Shown: piece after piece, positions 47,934-57,194 of the stretch
How the letters are laid out: each line of letters opens with the position of its first letter
Numbering within the stretch: the first letter of the stretch is position 1
Source: JAOUJD01 sp963811265
GTDB taxonomy: Bacteria > Pseudomonadota > Gammaproteobacteria > Burkholderiales > Burkholderiaceae_F
Assembly (NCBI GenBank): GCA_963811265.1
Contig: CAWEQS010000024.1
Location: 62,001-126,000 of the forward strand
Reading direction: 5' to 3'
DNA: 64,000 nucleotides
Notes under the pieces: model-generated
Databases searched by the model: none
Told to the model about the DNA's origin: nothing
The model's input: only the letters and a program-made list of their open reading frames with translations
Program-made: the position numbers and the translations under genes

Positions 47934-48003
47934 GCGCCGCACGGCCGCTCCGAAGGCGCTCGCTCCCCCTTGGGGGGACGGCGCGAAGCGCCAAGGGGGT
48001 CAG
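47930..48003 (+). repeat. Bridging repeat, copy B (pyrG to kdsA)
   Basis: Starts ATGAGCGCCGCACGGCCG over the pyrG stop. The mini-ORF of 25 residues ends at TGA 48005-48007, overlapping the kdsA ATG at 48004 (ATGA again). Stems: CCCCCTTGG with CCAAGGGGG, and GGCGC-GAA-GCGCC. The terminal AAGGGGG is the kdsA Shine-Dalgarno. Confidence 0.65.
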
Positions 48004-48858
48004 ATGAAGCTGGCCGGCTTCGACGTCGGGCTCGATCGCCCGTTGTTCCTGATCGCCGGGCCGTGCGTGATCGAGTCCGAGGCGCTGGCGATCGACGTCG
48101 CCGGCCGGCTCAAGGAGATCACGGGCGCTCTCGGCATTCCCTTCATCTACAAGTCGAGCTTCGACAAGGCGAACCGCAGCTCGGGCAAGAGCTTCCGCGG
48201 CCTCGGGCTCGCAGAAGGCCTGCGCATCCTGTCCGAGGTGAAGCGCCAGGTCGGCGTTCCGGTGCTGACCGACGTGCACGAGGTCGACGAGATCAAGCCC
48301 GCCGCCGCGGTGGTCGACGTCCTGCAGACGCCGGCGTTCCTGTGCCGCCAGACCGACTTCATCCGCGCGTGCGCCGTCAGCGGCCGGCCGGTGAACATCA
48401 AGAAGGGCCAGTTCCTCGCGCCCGGCGACATGAAGAACGTGATCGACAAGGCGCGCGAGGCCGCCCGCGAAGCGGGGCTGCCCGAGGACAGCTTCATGGC
48501 GTGCGAGCGCGGCGTCTCGTTCGGCTACAACAACCTCGTCTCCGACATGCGGTCGCTCGCGATCATGCGCGAGACCGGCGCGCCGGTGGTGTTCGACGCG
48601 ACGCACTCGGTGCAGTTGCCGGGCGGGCAGGGCACGTCGAGCGGCGGGCAGCGCGAGTTCGTGCCGGTGCTGGCGCGCGCGGCGGTGGCGGTCGGCGTGG
48701 CGGGCCTCTTCATGGAAACCCATCCGAACCCGGCGGAGGCGAAGTCGGACGGTCCGAACGCCGTGCCGCTGAACCGCATGAAGGACTTGTTGTCGACGCT
48801 GGTCGAGCTCGACCGCGTCACGAAGAGCAACGGCTACATCGAAGCCGATTTCCGCTGA
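48004..48858 (+). CDS. kdsA: 3-deoxy-8-phosphooctulonate synthase
   Basis: 284 residues. It condenses arabinose 5-phosphate with phosphoenolpyruvate to make KDO-8-phosphate for lipopolysaccharide. LFLIAGPCVIESEALAIDVA, YKSSFDKANRSSGKSFRG and the DATHSVQLPGGQG loop are intact. Shows a Gram-negative organism. Confidence 0.96.
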   Translation: MKLAGFDVGLDRPLFLIAGPCVIESEALAIDVAGRLKEITGALGIPFIYKSSFDKANRSSGKSFRGLGLAEGLRILSEVKRQVGVPVLTDVHEVDEIKPAAAVVDVLQTPAFLCRQTDFIRACAVSGRPVNIKKGQFLAPGDMKNVIDKAREAAREAGLPEDSFMACERGVSFGYNNLVSDMRSLAIMRETGAPVVFDATHSVQLPGGQGTSSGGQREFVPVLARAAVAVGVAGLFMETHPNPAEAKSDGPNAVPLNRMKDLLSTLVELDRVTKSNGYIEADFR

Positions 48859-48869
48859 GGAGCGCGCCC

Positions 48870-49172
48870 ATGGCTGCCGGCTACGTCGTCGTCGAAATGA
48901 AGATCTCCGATCCCGAGAGGTACAAGGAGTACATGGCGGCCGCGCCGGCGACGATCGCTGCAGCCGGCGGCGAGTACCTCGTCCGCGGCGGCAAGTCCGA
49001 GACGCTGGAGGGCAGCTGGAATCCGGTCCGCGTCGCCGTCCTCAAGTTCCCGAGCTACGAACAGGCGAAGGCCTGGTACGACGGCGAGCAGTATCGACAG
49101 GTGCGCACCAGGCGCGCCGGCGCCACCGAGTTCTTCAACGCGATCCTGGTCGAAGGCGTGCCGACGGCCTGA
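48870..49172 (+). CDS. DUF1330 protein
   Basis: 100 residues, ferredoxin-like fold related to EthD/antibiotic monooxygenase-type proteins. YVVVEMKISDPERYKEYMAA and ERYK/AKAWYDGEQYRQVRTRR are family features. Function not established. Between kdsA and eno, as in many Burkholderiales. Start ATG at 48870. Confidence 0.9.
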   Translation: MAAGYVVVEMKISDPERYKEYMAAAPATIAAAGGEYLVRGGKSETLEGSWNPVRVAVLKFPSYEQAKAWYDGEQYRQVRTRRAGATEFFNAILVEGVPTA

Positions 49173-49201
49173 ACCCTTCCGAACAAGACCCCAACAACGA
49201 C

Positions 49202-50485
<1,284 letters not shown>

Positions 50486-50492
50486 TCAGCCG

Positions 50493-50798
50493 ATGCGGAT
50501 CGTCGCCATCATCCTTGCCGTGCTGCTGCTGGCGATCCAGTGGCCGCTGTGGTTCGGCAAGGGAGGGTGGCTGCGCGTGTCCGAGCTCGAGCGCCAGCTC
50601 GCCGCGCAGAAGACGGTCAACGCGGGGCTCGGGGAGCGCAACGCGCAGCTGGCGGCGGAAGTCGCCAGCCTGCGCGAGGGCCGCGGCGCCATCGAGGAAC
50701 GCGCGCGCCACGACCTCAACATGGTCCGCGAAGGCGAGACCTTCTTCCAGCTGATCGGCAGCCGCGCCGATCCAGTGCCGACCGCCAGTTCCCGCTGA
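50493..50798 (+). CDS. ftsB: Cell division protein FtsB
   Basis: 101 residues. One N-terminal membrane helix (about 3-20) followed by a coiled coil (VSELERQLAAQKTVNAGLGE to about 75). Starts 7 bases after eno, the usual neighbour. Forms the FtsBLQ complex at the septum. Confidence 0.93.
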   Translation: MRIVAIILAVLLLAIQWPLWFGKGGWLRVSELERQLAAQKTVNAGLGERNAQLAAEVASLREGRGAIEERARHDLNMVREGETFFQLIGSRADPVPTASSR

Positions 50799-50881
50799 CG
50801 CCGCATCGCGCGGTCGCGCTGCATGCGTGTGAATGGCAGGGCCGCGTGTCGCCCGGCACGGGGGCCGCGCCCGCCGGCCGT

Positions 50882-51757
50882 TCAGCTTCGCAGGGCCAGG
50901 GGCTCGAATTCCGACTGCTCGCGGATCGTGGCCAGGAGCCACATCCAGGCGCCCGGGTTCTGCCGGACGAATCGAAGCCAGCCAGCGACCTGCGCCGCGA
51001 CGAAACGAGTCCGGGTGTCGCGAACGCGCAGCCGGGCGACGCTGTGGATTGCGTGCGTCACCTCGTGGATGAAGACGACCGCGCGCTGCGGGCCGTGCAG
51101 GTGCTCGTACAGTTCGACGACGTGTTCCCGATTCGAGACGCTGAAAAAGCCGTCGACGCTGTGGCGCATCGCCGTCTTGTGGCTCAACGGCTTGAATCGC
51201 ACGACGTAGTGGTCGACGAGGACGGCCTTCGGAATGCAGGCGCTGCGCTGGCTTGTGCCCGAGGCAACCTGCTCGAAGCGCGCGCCGGGCTTGACCGAGG
51301 TTGCCAGCAGCCGGTTGAACCAGAGCCAGACCTCAGGATTCTGCTGCGCGAACGAAACCAGTCCTGCCGCGAGGCTCTGGGTGAACGCCTCTTCGATGCA
51401 GCCCGTCTGGCAGCCAGCCGCCGCGTGGATGAGACGGACAAGGGCGCTGAAGAACTGAAACGCGAGACGCTCGCCGGTCAGGGACTCGTGCAGCCAGACC
51501 ATGCCCTGGCTGAGTTCGATTTCCACCAGCCGCCGCCGGGTGCGCATCGCGTCCCGATGCGCATGGACGACCGCGAGCCGGAACGGCCCGACGGTCATCC
51601 GCAACGGGAAAGCCGCCTCGGGGGGAAGCCGAACGGCGGCATGCGGCAGGATGATCGGGCGCGGCCGGATCGGTGACGAACCGGTGGCGAAGACGGCGGG
51701 GCGCATCGTGATGCCTGGACGGCAGGTATGGAACTTCGGCCATGGTACGGCCAACAT
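50882..51757 (-). CDS. Tandemly duplicated zincin-like protein with one HExxH site
   Basis: 291 residues, no signal peptide or membrane helix. Two halves align without gaps for more than 60 residues: residues about 90-155 and about 200-270. Shared features are V-x-L-x-E-x-L-x-G before the site and AG-x2-x2-F-x2-QNP-x2-W-x-W after it. Copy 2 has HEVTH (VFIHEVTHAIH), the metallopeptidase pattern; in copy 1 the same columns read SALVR. Copy 1 instead has Glu-Glu (CIEEAF) where copy 2 has RTR. I do not recognise a named family. Second-copy sequence resembles small phage or mobile-element HExxH proteins. Start ATG at 51757 or 51706. Confidence 0.6.
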   Translation of the reverse strand: MLAVPWPKFHTCRPGITMRPAVFATGSSPIRPRPIILPHAAVRLPPEAAFPLRMTVGPFRLAVVHAHRDAMRTRRRLVEIELSQGMVWLHESLTGERLAFQFFSALVRLIHAAAGCQTGCIEEAFTQSLAAGLVSFAQQNPEVWLWFNRLLATSVKPGARFEQVASGTSQRSACIPKAVLVDHYVVRFKPLSHKTAMRHSVDGFFSVSNREHVVELYEHLHGPQRAVVFIHEVTHAIHSVARLRVRDTRTRFVAAQVAGWLRFVRQNPGAWMWLLATIREQSEFEPLALRS

Positions 51758-51949
51758 TCGTGCGGGGCTTGCCGTGCTGAGAAGTTGCCTGAGGAAGTCT
51801 TCTTAATACATTGATATATATAGATATAAAATTGATCGGTCGGATGCCCGATCTGTCGGGTATGGCACGAAGAAACTTCCCGCGGAACTTCACGGAAGCG
51901 GCAGAAGTTCCTGGCGGTGACAGGACGCGATCGCCGTGGGAATAGCGCC
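51758..51949. other. AT-rich intergenic segment
   Basis: Positions 51801-51837 are almost all A/T, with TTGATATATATAGATATAAA, very unlike the rest of the window. A small hairpin CCCGA-TCTG-TCGGG lies at 51847-51860. On the minus strand this would be a terminator for the VIT gene followed by a promoter region for the duplicated zincin gene. Confidence 0.5.
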
Positions 51950-52648
51950 TCAGGCCACCGCCGTCCCGAACAGGGCACCGACCGCGGCGGTGATGGCCAT
52001 CGCCAGCGCGCCCCAGAACGTGACTCGCCACGCTCCCTTGACTGCCGAGGCGCCGCCGGCACGTCCAGCCACCGCACCCAGGGTTGCGAGAAACACCAGA
52101 GAACTGCCGGCGACCACCACCGGCAGGGAGCCCGCTGGCGCCAGAAGTGCAACCAGCAGCGGCAATGCCGCGCCCGCAGTGAAGCTCGCCGCCGACGACA
52201 GCGCCGCCTGCACCGGTCGCGCGCTGAGCGTCTCGGAGATGCCGAGTTCGTCGCGTGCGTGGGCGCCCAGCGCATCGTGCTCCATCAGCTGCGTCGCGAC
52301 CTGGTCGGCCAATTCCGCATCGAGCCCGCGCTTGACGTAGATGCCGGCGAGTTCCCGATGCTCGGCGCCCGCATCGGCAGCGAGTTCGCCGCGCTCCCGC
52401 GCCAGATCGGCCGCTTCCGTATCGGACTGTGACTTCACCGACACGTACTCACCGGCTGCCATCGACATGGCACCGGCGACCAGGCCGGCGACGCCGGCGA
52501 TCAGGACATCGCCCCGGGCGGCACTCGCGGCCGCCACGCCGATGACCAGGCTGGCGGTGGAGACGATGCCATCGTTCGCACCGAGCACCGCGGCGCGCAG
52601 CCAGCCGATGCGTTCGGTGCGATGACGTTCACTATGCATGCGGGGCAT
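51950..52648 (-). CDS. VIT1/CCC1-type iron/manganese transporter
   Basis: 232 residues. HHRTERIGWLRAAVLGANDG and GIVSTASLVIG are the family start; a cytoplasmic metal-binding helical insert rich in Glu (RERGELAADAGAEHRELAGI) lies between helices 2 and 3; five helices in all. Probably moves Fe(II) or Mn(II). Start ATG at 52648 has GAGAGG nine bases upstream; earlier ATGs lack it. Confidence 0.88.
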   Translation of the reverse strand: MPRMHSERHRTERIGWLRAAVLGANDGIVSTASLVIGVAAASAARGDVLIAGVAGLVAGAMSMAAGEYVSVKSQSDTEAADLARERGELAADAGAEHRELAGIYVKRGLDAELADQVATQLMEHDALGAHARDELGISETLSARPVQAALSSAASFTAGAALPLLVALLAPAGSLPVVVAGSSLVFLATLGAVAGRAGGASAVKGAWRVTFWGALAMAITAAVGALFGTAVA

Positions 52649-52947
52649 GGGCCGGGACCTCTCAGGTTGGAAGGCGTCGAGGGCCGCTTGGTGCGCGCCC
52701 AGGTCAGGCCATCGTTCGATCACAGCCTAGGCGCTCGCGGCGGCATGCAGCTTGCGCTTTGCCAAGCCTGCCGAGGACTTCGTACCTGGGCTCTGCGCTT
52801 CGCTCGAGGTCTTTCGACGACGTTCGTCCACGGCGCGAGGTTCGCCTCGTTCCAGGCCGCGGACCTTGCGCCAGCGCCGGCCTGCGCCAGACAGATGCCT
52901 GCCGATTTGCGGCATCATCGTTCCTTCACCAGCCACGGGGAGCGAAC
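52649..52947. other. Intergenic region between divergent genes, no gene supported
   Basis: About 300 bases. A 69-codon basic open frame on the minus strand (52936-52727) has Lys/Ala-rich end sequence, but no ribosome site or recognisable domain. No clear promoter or hairpin was found. Confidence 0.4.
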
Positions 52948-54249
52948 GTGAACCTGCATCGCCTGTTGAAGGAGCGCGAAGCGCGAGGACGGCCGCTTCG
53001 CGTCGGCCTGATCGGCGCCGGGAAGTTCGGCTCGATGTACCTGTCGCAGGCGCGCCACACGCCGGGCGTGCGCGTCACCGCGATCGCCGACCTCAGCCCG
53101 GCCCGCGCCAAGGAGGCGCTCCAGCGCGTCGGCTGGGCGGACGCGGCGATCGGCTCGGTGCGCTTCTTCGACGACAGCGCGCGGATGATCGCCGAGCCGG
53201 ACGTCGACATCGTGATCGACGCCACCGGTTCGCCGGCGGCCGGCATCGGCCACGTGCTCGCGTGCTGCGAGCACCGCAAGCACATCGTGATGGTGAACGT
53301 CGAAGCCGATGCCCTGGCCGGTCCGCTGCTGGCGCAGCGCGCGCGCGAGGCCGGGATCGTCTACTCGCTCGCGTACGGCGACCAGCCGGCGCTGATCTGC
53401 GAGATGGTCGACTGGGCGCGCGCCTGCGGGTTCGAAGTGATCGCCGCGGGCAAGGGCACCAAGTACCTGCCGATGTACCACGCGTCGACGCCTGACACCG
53501 TCTGGGGCCACTACGGCCTGACGCCCGAACAGGCGCGCGTCGGCGGCATGAATCCGCAGATGTTCAACTCGTTCCTCGACGGCACCAAGAGCGCCCTCGA
53601 GATGGCCGCCGTCGCCAACGCCACCGGCCTGATGGCGCCCGACGGGCTGGCGTTCCCGCCGTGCGGGGTCGACGACCTGGCGACCGTGCTGCGGCCGCAG
53701 GAAGAAGGCGGCGTGCTGCACCATCGCGGCCAGGTGGAGGTGATCTCCAGCCTGAATCGCGACGGCAGCCCGGTGTTCCGCGACCTGCGGTGGGGCGTCT
53801 ACGTGGTGTTCGCCGGCGGCAGCGACTACGCGGAGCGGTGCTTCAAGGAGTACGGGCTGGTGACGGACCCGAGCGGCCAGTACACCGCGATGTACAAGCC
53901 GTTCCACCTGATCGGCCTCGAGCTCGGCATCAGCGTCGCGAGCGTCGGCCTGCGCGGCGAGGCGACCGGCGCGCCGATCGGCTTCAACGCCGACGTGGTG
54001 GCGACGGCGAAACGCGATCTTGCGGCGGGCGAGACGCTCGACGGCGAGGGCGGCCACACGGTCTACGGCAAGGTCATGCCCGCGGTCGAGTCGCTGCACC
54101 TCGGAGGCCTTCCGCTCGGGCTCGCGCACAAGGTGCGGCTGCTCAACGCGGTCGGCGCCGGCCAGCCCGTGCGCTGGGAGGACGTCAACATCGACGAGCG
54201 CCAGCCGGCGGTGGCGTTCAGGCGGGAGATGGAGCAGGCGTTCCGCTAG
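52948..54249 (+). CDS. Homoserine dehydrogenase-like NAD(P) oxidoreductase with SAF domain (COG4091 type)
   Basis: 433 residues. Rossmann GAGKFG at 23-28, AIADLSPARAKEAL after strand 2, and ATGSPAAGIGHVLACCEHRK; the C-terminal SAF domain starts near residue 345 (TAKRDLAAGETLDGEGG). Known members of related families act in sugar-acid or polyol metabolism, but the substrate is unknown. GTG at 52948 with GGGGAG upstream. Converges with the hydrolase gene. Confidence 0.82.
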   Translation: MNLHRLLKEREARGRPLRVGLIGAGKFGSMYLSQARHTPGVRVTAIADLSPARAKEALQRVGWADAAIGSVRFFDDSARMIAEPDVDIVIDATGSPAAGIGHVLACCEHRKHIVMVNVEADALAGPLLAQRAREAGIVYSLAYGDQPALICEMVDWARACGFEVIAAGKGTKYLPMYHASTPDTVWGHYGLTPEQARVGGMNPQMFNSFLDGTKSALEMAAVANATGLMAPDGLAFPPCGVDDLATVLRPQEEGGVLHHRGQVEVISSLNRDGSPVFRDLRWGVYVVFAGGSDYAERCFKEYGLVTDPSGQYTAMYKPFHLIGLELGISVASVGLRGEATGAPIGFNADVVATAKRDLAAGETLDGEGGHTVYGKVMPAVESLHLGGLPLGLAHKVRLLNAVGAGQPVRWEDVNIDERQPAVAFRREMEQAFR

Positions 54250-54279
54250 GCCGAGGTCAGCTCGCCGGGCCAGCGCTCC

Positions 54280-55518
54280 TCAGCGCGTGGCATTCGCCTC
54301 GGCGAGGATCGATGCCGCGGCATCCGCGACCACCTGGCAGCCGAGCACGATGTCCTCGTCCCGGCTGTCCTCGGCGAAGTCGTGGCTGATGCCGCCGATC
54401 GACGGGATGAAGAGCATCGCCGACGGCAGGCGCTCGGAGACGATCCCGGCATCGTGGAACGCGCCGCTCGGCATGCGTTGCCACAGGCCCGGCGCGTGTC
54501 GCTCGGCGGCGGCCTCGATGTGCGACTGCAGGCGCGGATCCATCCGGCTCGGCCGGATCGGCGCGCGGGCGCGGATGGCTTCGATGGCGACCCCGCCGCG
54601 CGCGTTCATCTCCTCGACCAGGCGGTCGACGACGTCCTCGAACGCATCGAGGGGCGCGTCCTCCGGATCGCGGAACTGCAGGTCCAGTTCGGCGTAGCCC
54701 GGCACGATCGACGTCGCGTTCGGCTCGATGCGCACGCGGCCCATCGTCCAGACGCTGCGCGGCCCCGCGACCTTCGGGAACTCCTGGTTGATGCGGTACG
54801 CGAGTTCGTAGAGGGCGGCGGCCGCGTCCCGGCGGCGCGCCATCATCGTGGTGCCGGCGTGGTTCTGCTGGCCGCGGAGCACGAAGCGGATGCCGCGCAG
54901 GCCGACGATGCCCGTTACGACCCCGATCCGGCGTCCCGCGTCTTCGAGGTGCGGGCCTTGTTCGATGTGCGGTTCGACGAAGCCGGCATAGCGATCGGGA
55001 TCCAGGCGCAGCCGTGGCACGCCCGCAAGGCCGGCCTCGCGCAGGGCATCCGCCAGTGCGGTGCCGCGACTGTCGGCCGCGCCGTCCTCCATCTCGCGCG
55101 TCAGCGCGCCGATGAGCGAGCGGCTGCCGAGGCAACCGACGAAGCGCGCCTCCTCGTCCTGGAACGACACGGCGTCGACCGGCAGGGCGCGGGTGAGTGC
55201 ATCGGCCGCCAACGCGCGCACGACTTCGAGCCCGTAGATCACGCCGAGCGCGCCGTCGAGCCATCCGCCCGTCGGCTGCGTGTCGGAGTGCGAGCCGATC
55301 AGCAGGGCCTTGCCCGGGGAACGTGAACGGCCAAGCACGTTGCCGACGCCGTCGATCGAGGCGTCGAGTCCCGCTTCCTCATACCGGGCCTTCAGCCAGC
55401 GGCGCGCTTCCATGTCGGTCGGGCTGAATGCGGGGCGCACCACGCCGCGTCCATGCGCGCCGATGGAGCGCAAGGCACGGAGGTCGGCCAACAGGCGATC
55501 GGGATCGATGCGGGGCAT
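54280..55518 (-). CDS. Zn-dependent M20-family amidohydrolase (allantoate amidohydrolase/N-carbamoyl-L-amino acid hydrolase type)
   Basis: 412 residues. Metal-site residues: GSHSDTQPTGGWLDGALGV (His, Asp), FQDEEARFVG (Glu pair), and VEPHIEQGPHLED, diagnostic of the hydantoinase/carbamoylase branch; late His in GISHDFAED. It cleaves an N-carbamoyl or ureido bond. No purine or hydantoin genes are nearby, so the substrate is open. I chose the ATG at 55518 (PRIDPDRLLADLRALRS); an upstream start at 55614 adds a low-complexity stretch. Confidence 0.88.
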   Translation of the reverse strand: MPRIDPDRLLADLRALRSIGAHGRGVVRPAFSPTDMEARRWLKARYEEAGLDASIDGVGNVLGRSRSPGKALLIGSHSDTQPTGGWLDGALGVIYGLEVVRALAADALTRALPVDAVSFQDEEARFVGCLGSRSLIGALTREMEDGAADSRGTALADALREAGLAGVPRLRLDPDRYAGFVEPHIEQGPHLEDAGRRIGVVTGIVGLRGIRFVLRGQQNHAGTTMMARRRDAAAALYELAYRINQEFPKVAGPRSVWTMGRVRIEPNATSIVPGYAELDLQFRDPEDAPLDAFEDVVDRLVEEMNARGGVAIEAIRARAPIRPSRMDPRLQSHIEAAAERHAPGLWQRMPSGAFHDAGIVSERLPSAMLFIPSIGGISHDFAEDSRDEDIVLGCQVVADAAASILAEANATR

Positions 55519-55685
55519 GGTTGGCCATTCTAGGGCGGCATCGGGAATCAGGCTCTCAGCCGCTGCTCCCGCTGGCACGAGCGGATTAGCCGGATCACGG
55601 CGTGGCTGGGCCAACGCCGATGTGCCAACCTCGTCGCAGTGCAGTCGGACTGCGACAGCGGAATTCCTGGAAGAGGGGTCGGGAG

Positions 55686-56234
55686 ATGGACAAGTCGATG
55701 GTGAAGGGCGTCGTGATCGGCGGCATCGCGATGGTGGTGCTGACCGGCGGCGCCGTGACCGGCTACAAGGCCATGAGTCAGGCGAAGTACGCGGATGTCG
55801 TCGGCGTCAAGGAAGTGACGCAGAAGGTCACGACGCCGCGCGAGGACTGCAAGGAGGTGCAGGTCCAGAAGCAGGCGCCCGTGAAGGACGAGAATCGTGT
55901 GGCCGGCACGGTCATCGGCGGCGTGGCGGGCGGCCTGCTGGGCAGCACGATCGGAGGCGGCACCGGCAAGACGGTGGCGACCGTGGCCGGGGCCGCGGGC
56001 GGCGCCTACGCCGGCAACCAGGTCCAGAAGAACATGCAGCAGAAGGACACGGTGACGACGACCGAGACGCGTTGCACGACGGTGAACGAGACCTCGCAGA
56101 AGCTGATCGGCTACGACGTGACCTATCGCCTCGACGGCAAGGAGAAGGTCGTGCGGACGTCGTTCCGCCCTGGACCGAAGATCCCCGTGAAGGACGGCCA
56201 ACTGGTGCTGACGCCGCCCGACGCGAAGAACTGA
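55686..56234 (+). CDS. Glycine-zipper 2TM domain protein
   Basis: 182 residues. An uncleaved anchor or signal (about 8-28, VIGGIAMVVLTGGAV), then a glycine-zipper segment at about 78-118 (GTVIGGVAGGLLGSTIGGGT; AGAAGGAYAGNQVQ). Resembles SlyB/Rick_17kDa-type envelope proteins, without the lipobox Cys. ATG at 55686 with GGGAG. Convergent with hslO. Confidence 0.85.
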   Translation: MDKSMVKGVVIGGIAMVVLTGGAVTGYKAMSQAKYADVVGVKEVTQKVTTPREDCKEVQVQKQAPVKDENRVAGTVIGGVAGGLLGSTIGGGTGKTVATVAGAAGGAYAGNQVQKNMQQKDTVTTTETRCTTVNETSQKLIGYDVTYRLDGKEKVVRTSFRPGPKIPVKDGQLVLTPPDAKN

Positions 56235-56285
56235 TCAGCGATCGACGGCGGTGCGGCGTCGGTCGGTCGCCCCGCCGCGTCCCGG

Positions 56286-57194
56286 TCAGTGCCGCGTTCC
56301 TTCGTCGGCCTGCGCGGTGTCGCCTCGCGTGAAGAGCTGCGTCGCGTCGACGGCGTCGAAGGTGTACTGGCGGTTGCAGAAGTCGCAGGTGACGGTGACC
56401 GTTCCCTGTTCGTCGATGATCGAGTCGACTTCGTCCCGCCCCAGGGAGACGAGCATCCGGCCGATCCGCTCGCGCGAGCAGGTGCACGCAAAGTGCGGGC
56501 TCATCGCCGGATAGTGCTCGAGGGTCTCCTGCCAGAACAGGCGATGCAGGACGGCGTCCGGGGCGAGCTTCAGCAGTTCATCGTCGGTGATCGTCTGCGC
56601 CAGCGTGACCGCGCGGCTCCACGCGTCGGTGTCCTCCGTCGCCGACGTGCCGCCTTCGGACGGCAGGCTCTGCAGCAGCAGGCCGGCGCTGACGCGATCG
56701 TCCGCGGCGAGCCACAGCCGCGTGTCCAGCTGTTCCGACTGCCGCATGTAAGCCTGCAGCACGTCGGCCATCGACTCGCCGTCGAGCGGCACGATGCCCT
56801 GGTACGGCTGTTGTCCGGGCATCTGGTCGCGCGGGTCGAGCGTGATCGCGAAGCGGCCGCGGCCGTGCCGGTTGATCAGGTCGCGCATCGTCGCGTCGTC
56901 GGCGATGTCGCCGCCGGCGATCTTCGCGGTGGCGCGGATCGCGAGGTCCGGCAGGCACTCGACGACCATCAGCTTCACCGGGCCGTCGCCGTGGACCTGC
57001 ATCACGAGAGCACCGTTGAACTTGATGCTGGTCGCGAGCAGCGCGCCCGCGGCGACCATCTCGCCGAGGAGCCGGGTGACGACCGGCGGGTAGTCGTGCA
57101 GCGTCACCATCTGCCGCCACGCGTCCTCGATGCGCACCAGGCCACCGCGCACTGGCGCGGCCTTGAACAGGAACTTCAGCAGCCGGTCGCTCAC
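56286..57194 (-). CDS. hslO: Redox-regulated chaperone Hsp33
   Basis: 302 residues. The C-terminal redox switch has CxC (ACTCSRERIG) and CxxC (TCDFCNRQYTF). The N-terminal domain includes SDRLLKFLFKAAPVRGGLV. Activated on oxidation when zinc is lost. GTG at 57194 overlaps the stop of the upstream gene (GTGA), placing it at the end of the hcm-led minus-strand run. Confidence 0.95.
   Translation of the reverse strand: MSDRLLKFLFKAAPVRGGLVRIEDAWRQMVTLHDYPPVVTRLLGEMVAAGALLATSIKFNGALVMQVHGDGPVKLMVVECLPDLAIRATAKIAGGDIADDATMRDLINRHGRGRFAITLDPRDQMPGQQPYQGIVPLDGESMADVLQAYMRQSEQLDTRLWLAADDRVSAGLLLQSLPSEGGTSATEDTDAWSRAVTLAQTITDDELLKLAPDAVLHRLFWQETLEHYPAMSPHFACTCSRERIGRMLVSLGRDEVDSIIDEQGTVTVTCDFCNRQYTFDAVDATQLFTRGDTAQADEGTRH

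Noticed and set aside
52727..52936. A 69-codon basic open frame on the minus strand
   Set aside because: No ribosome site, no recognised domain, and it sits in a divergent intergenic region.
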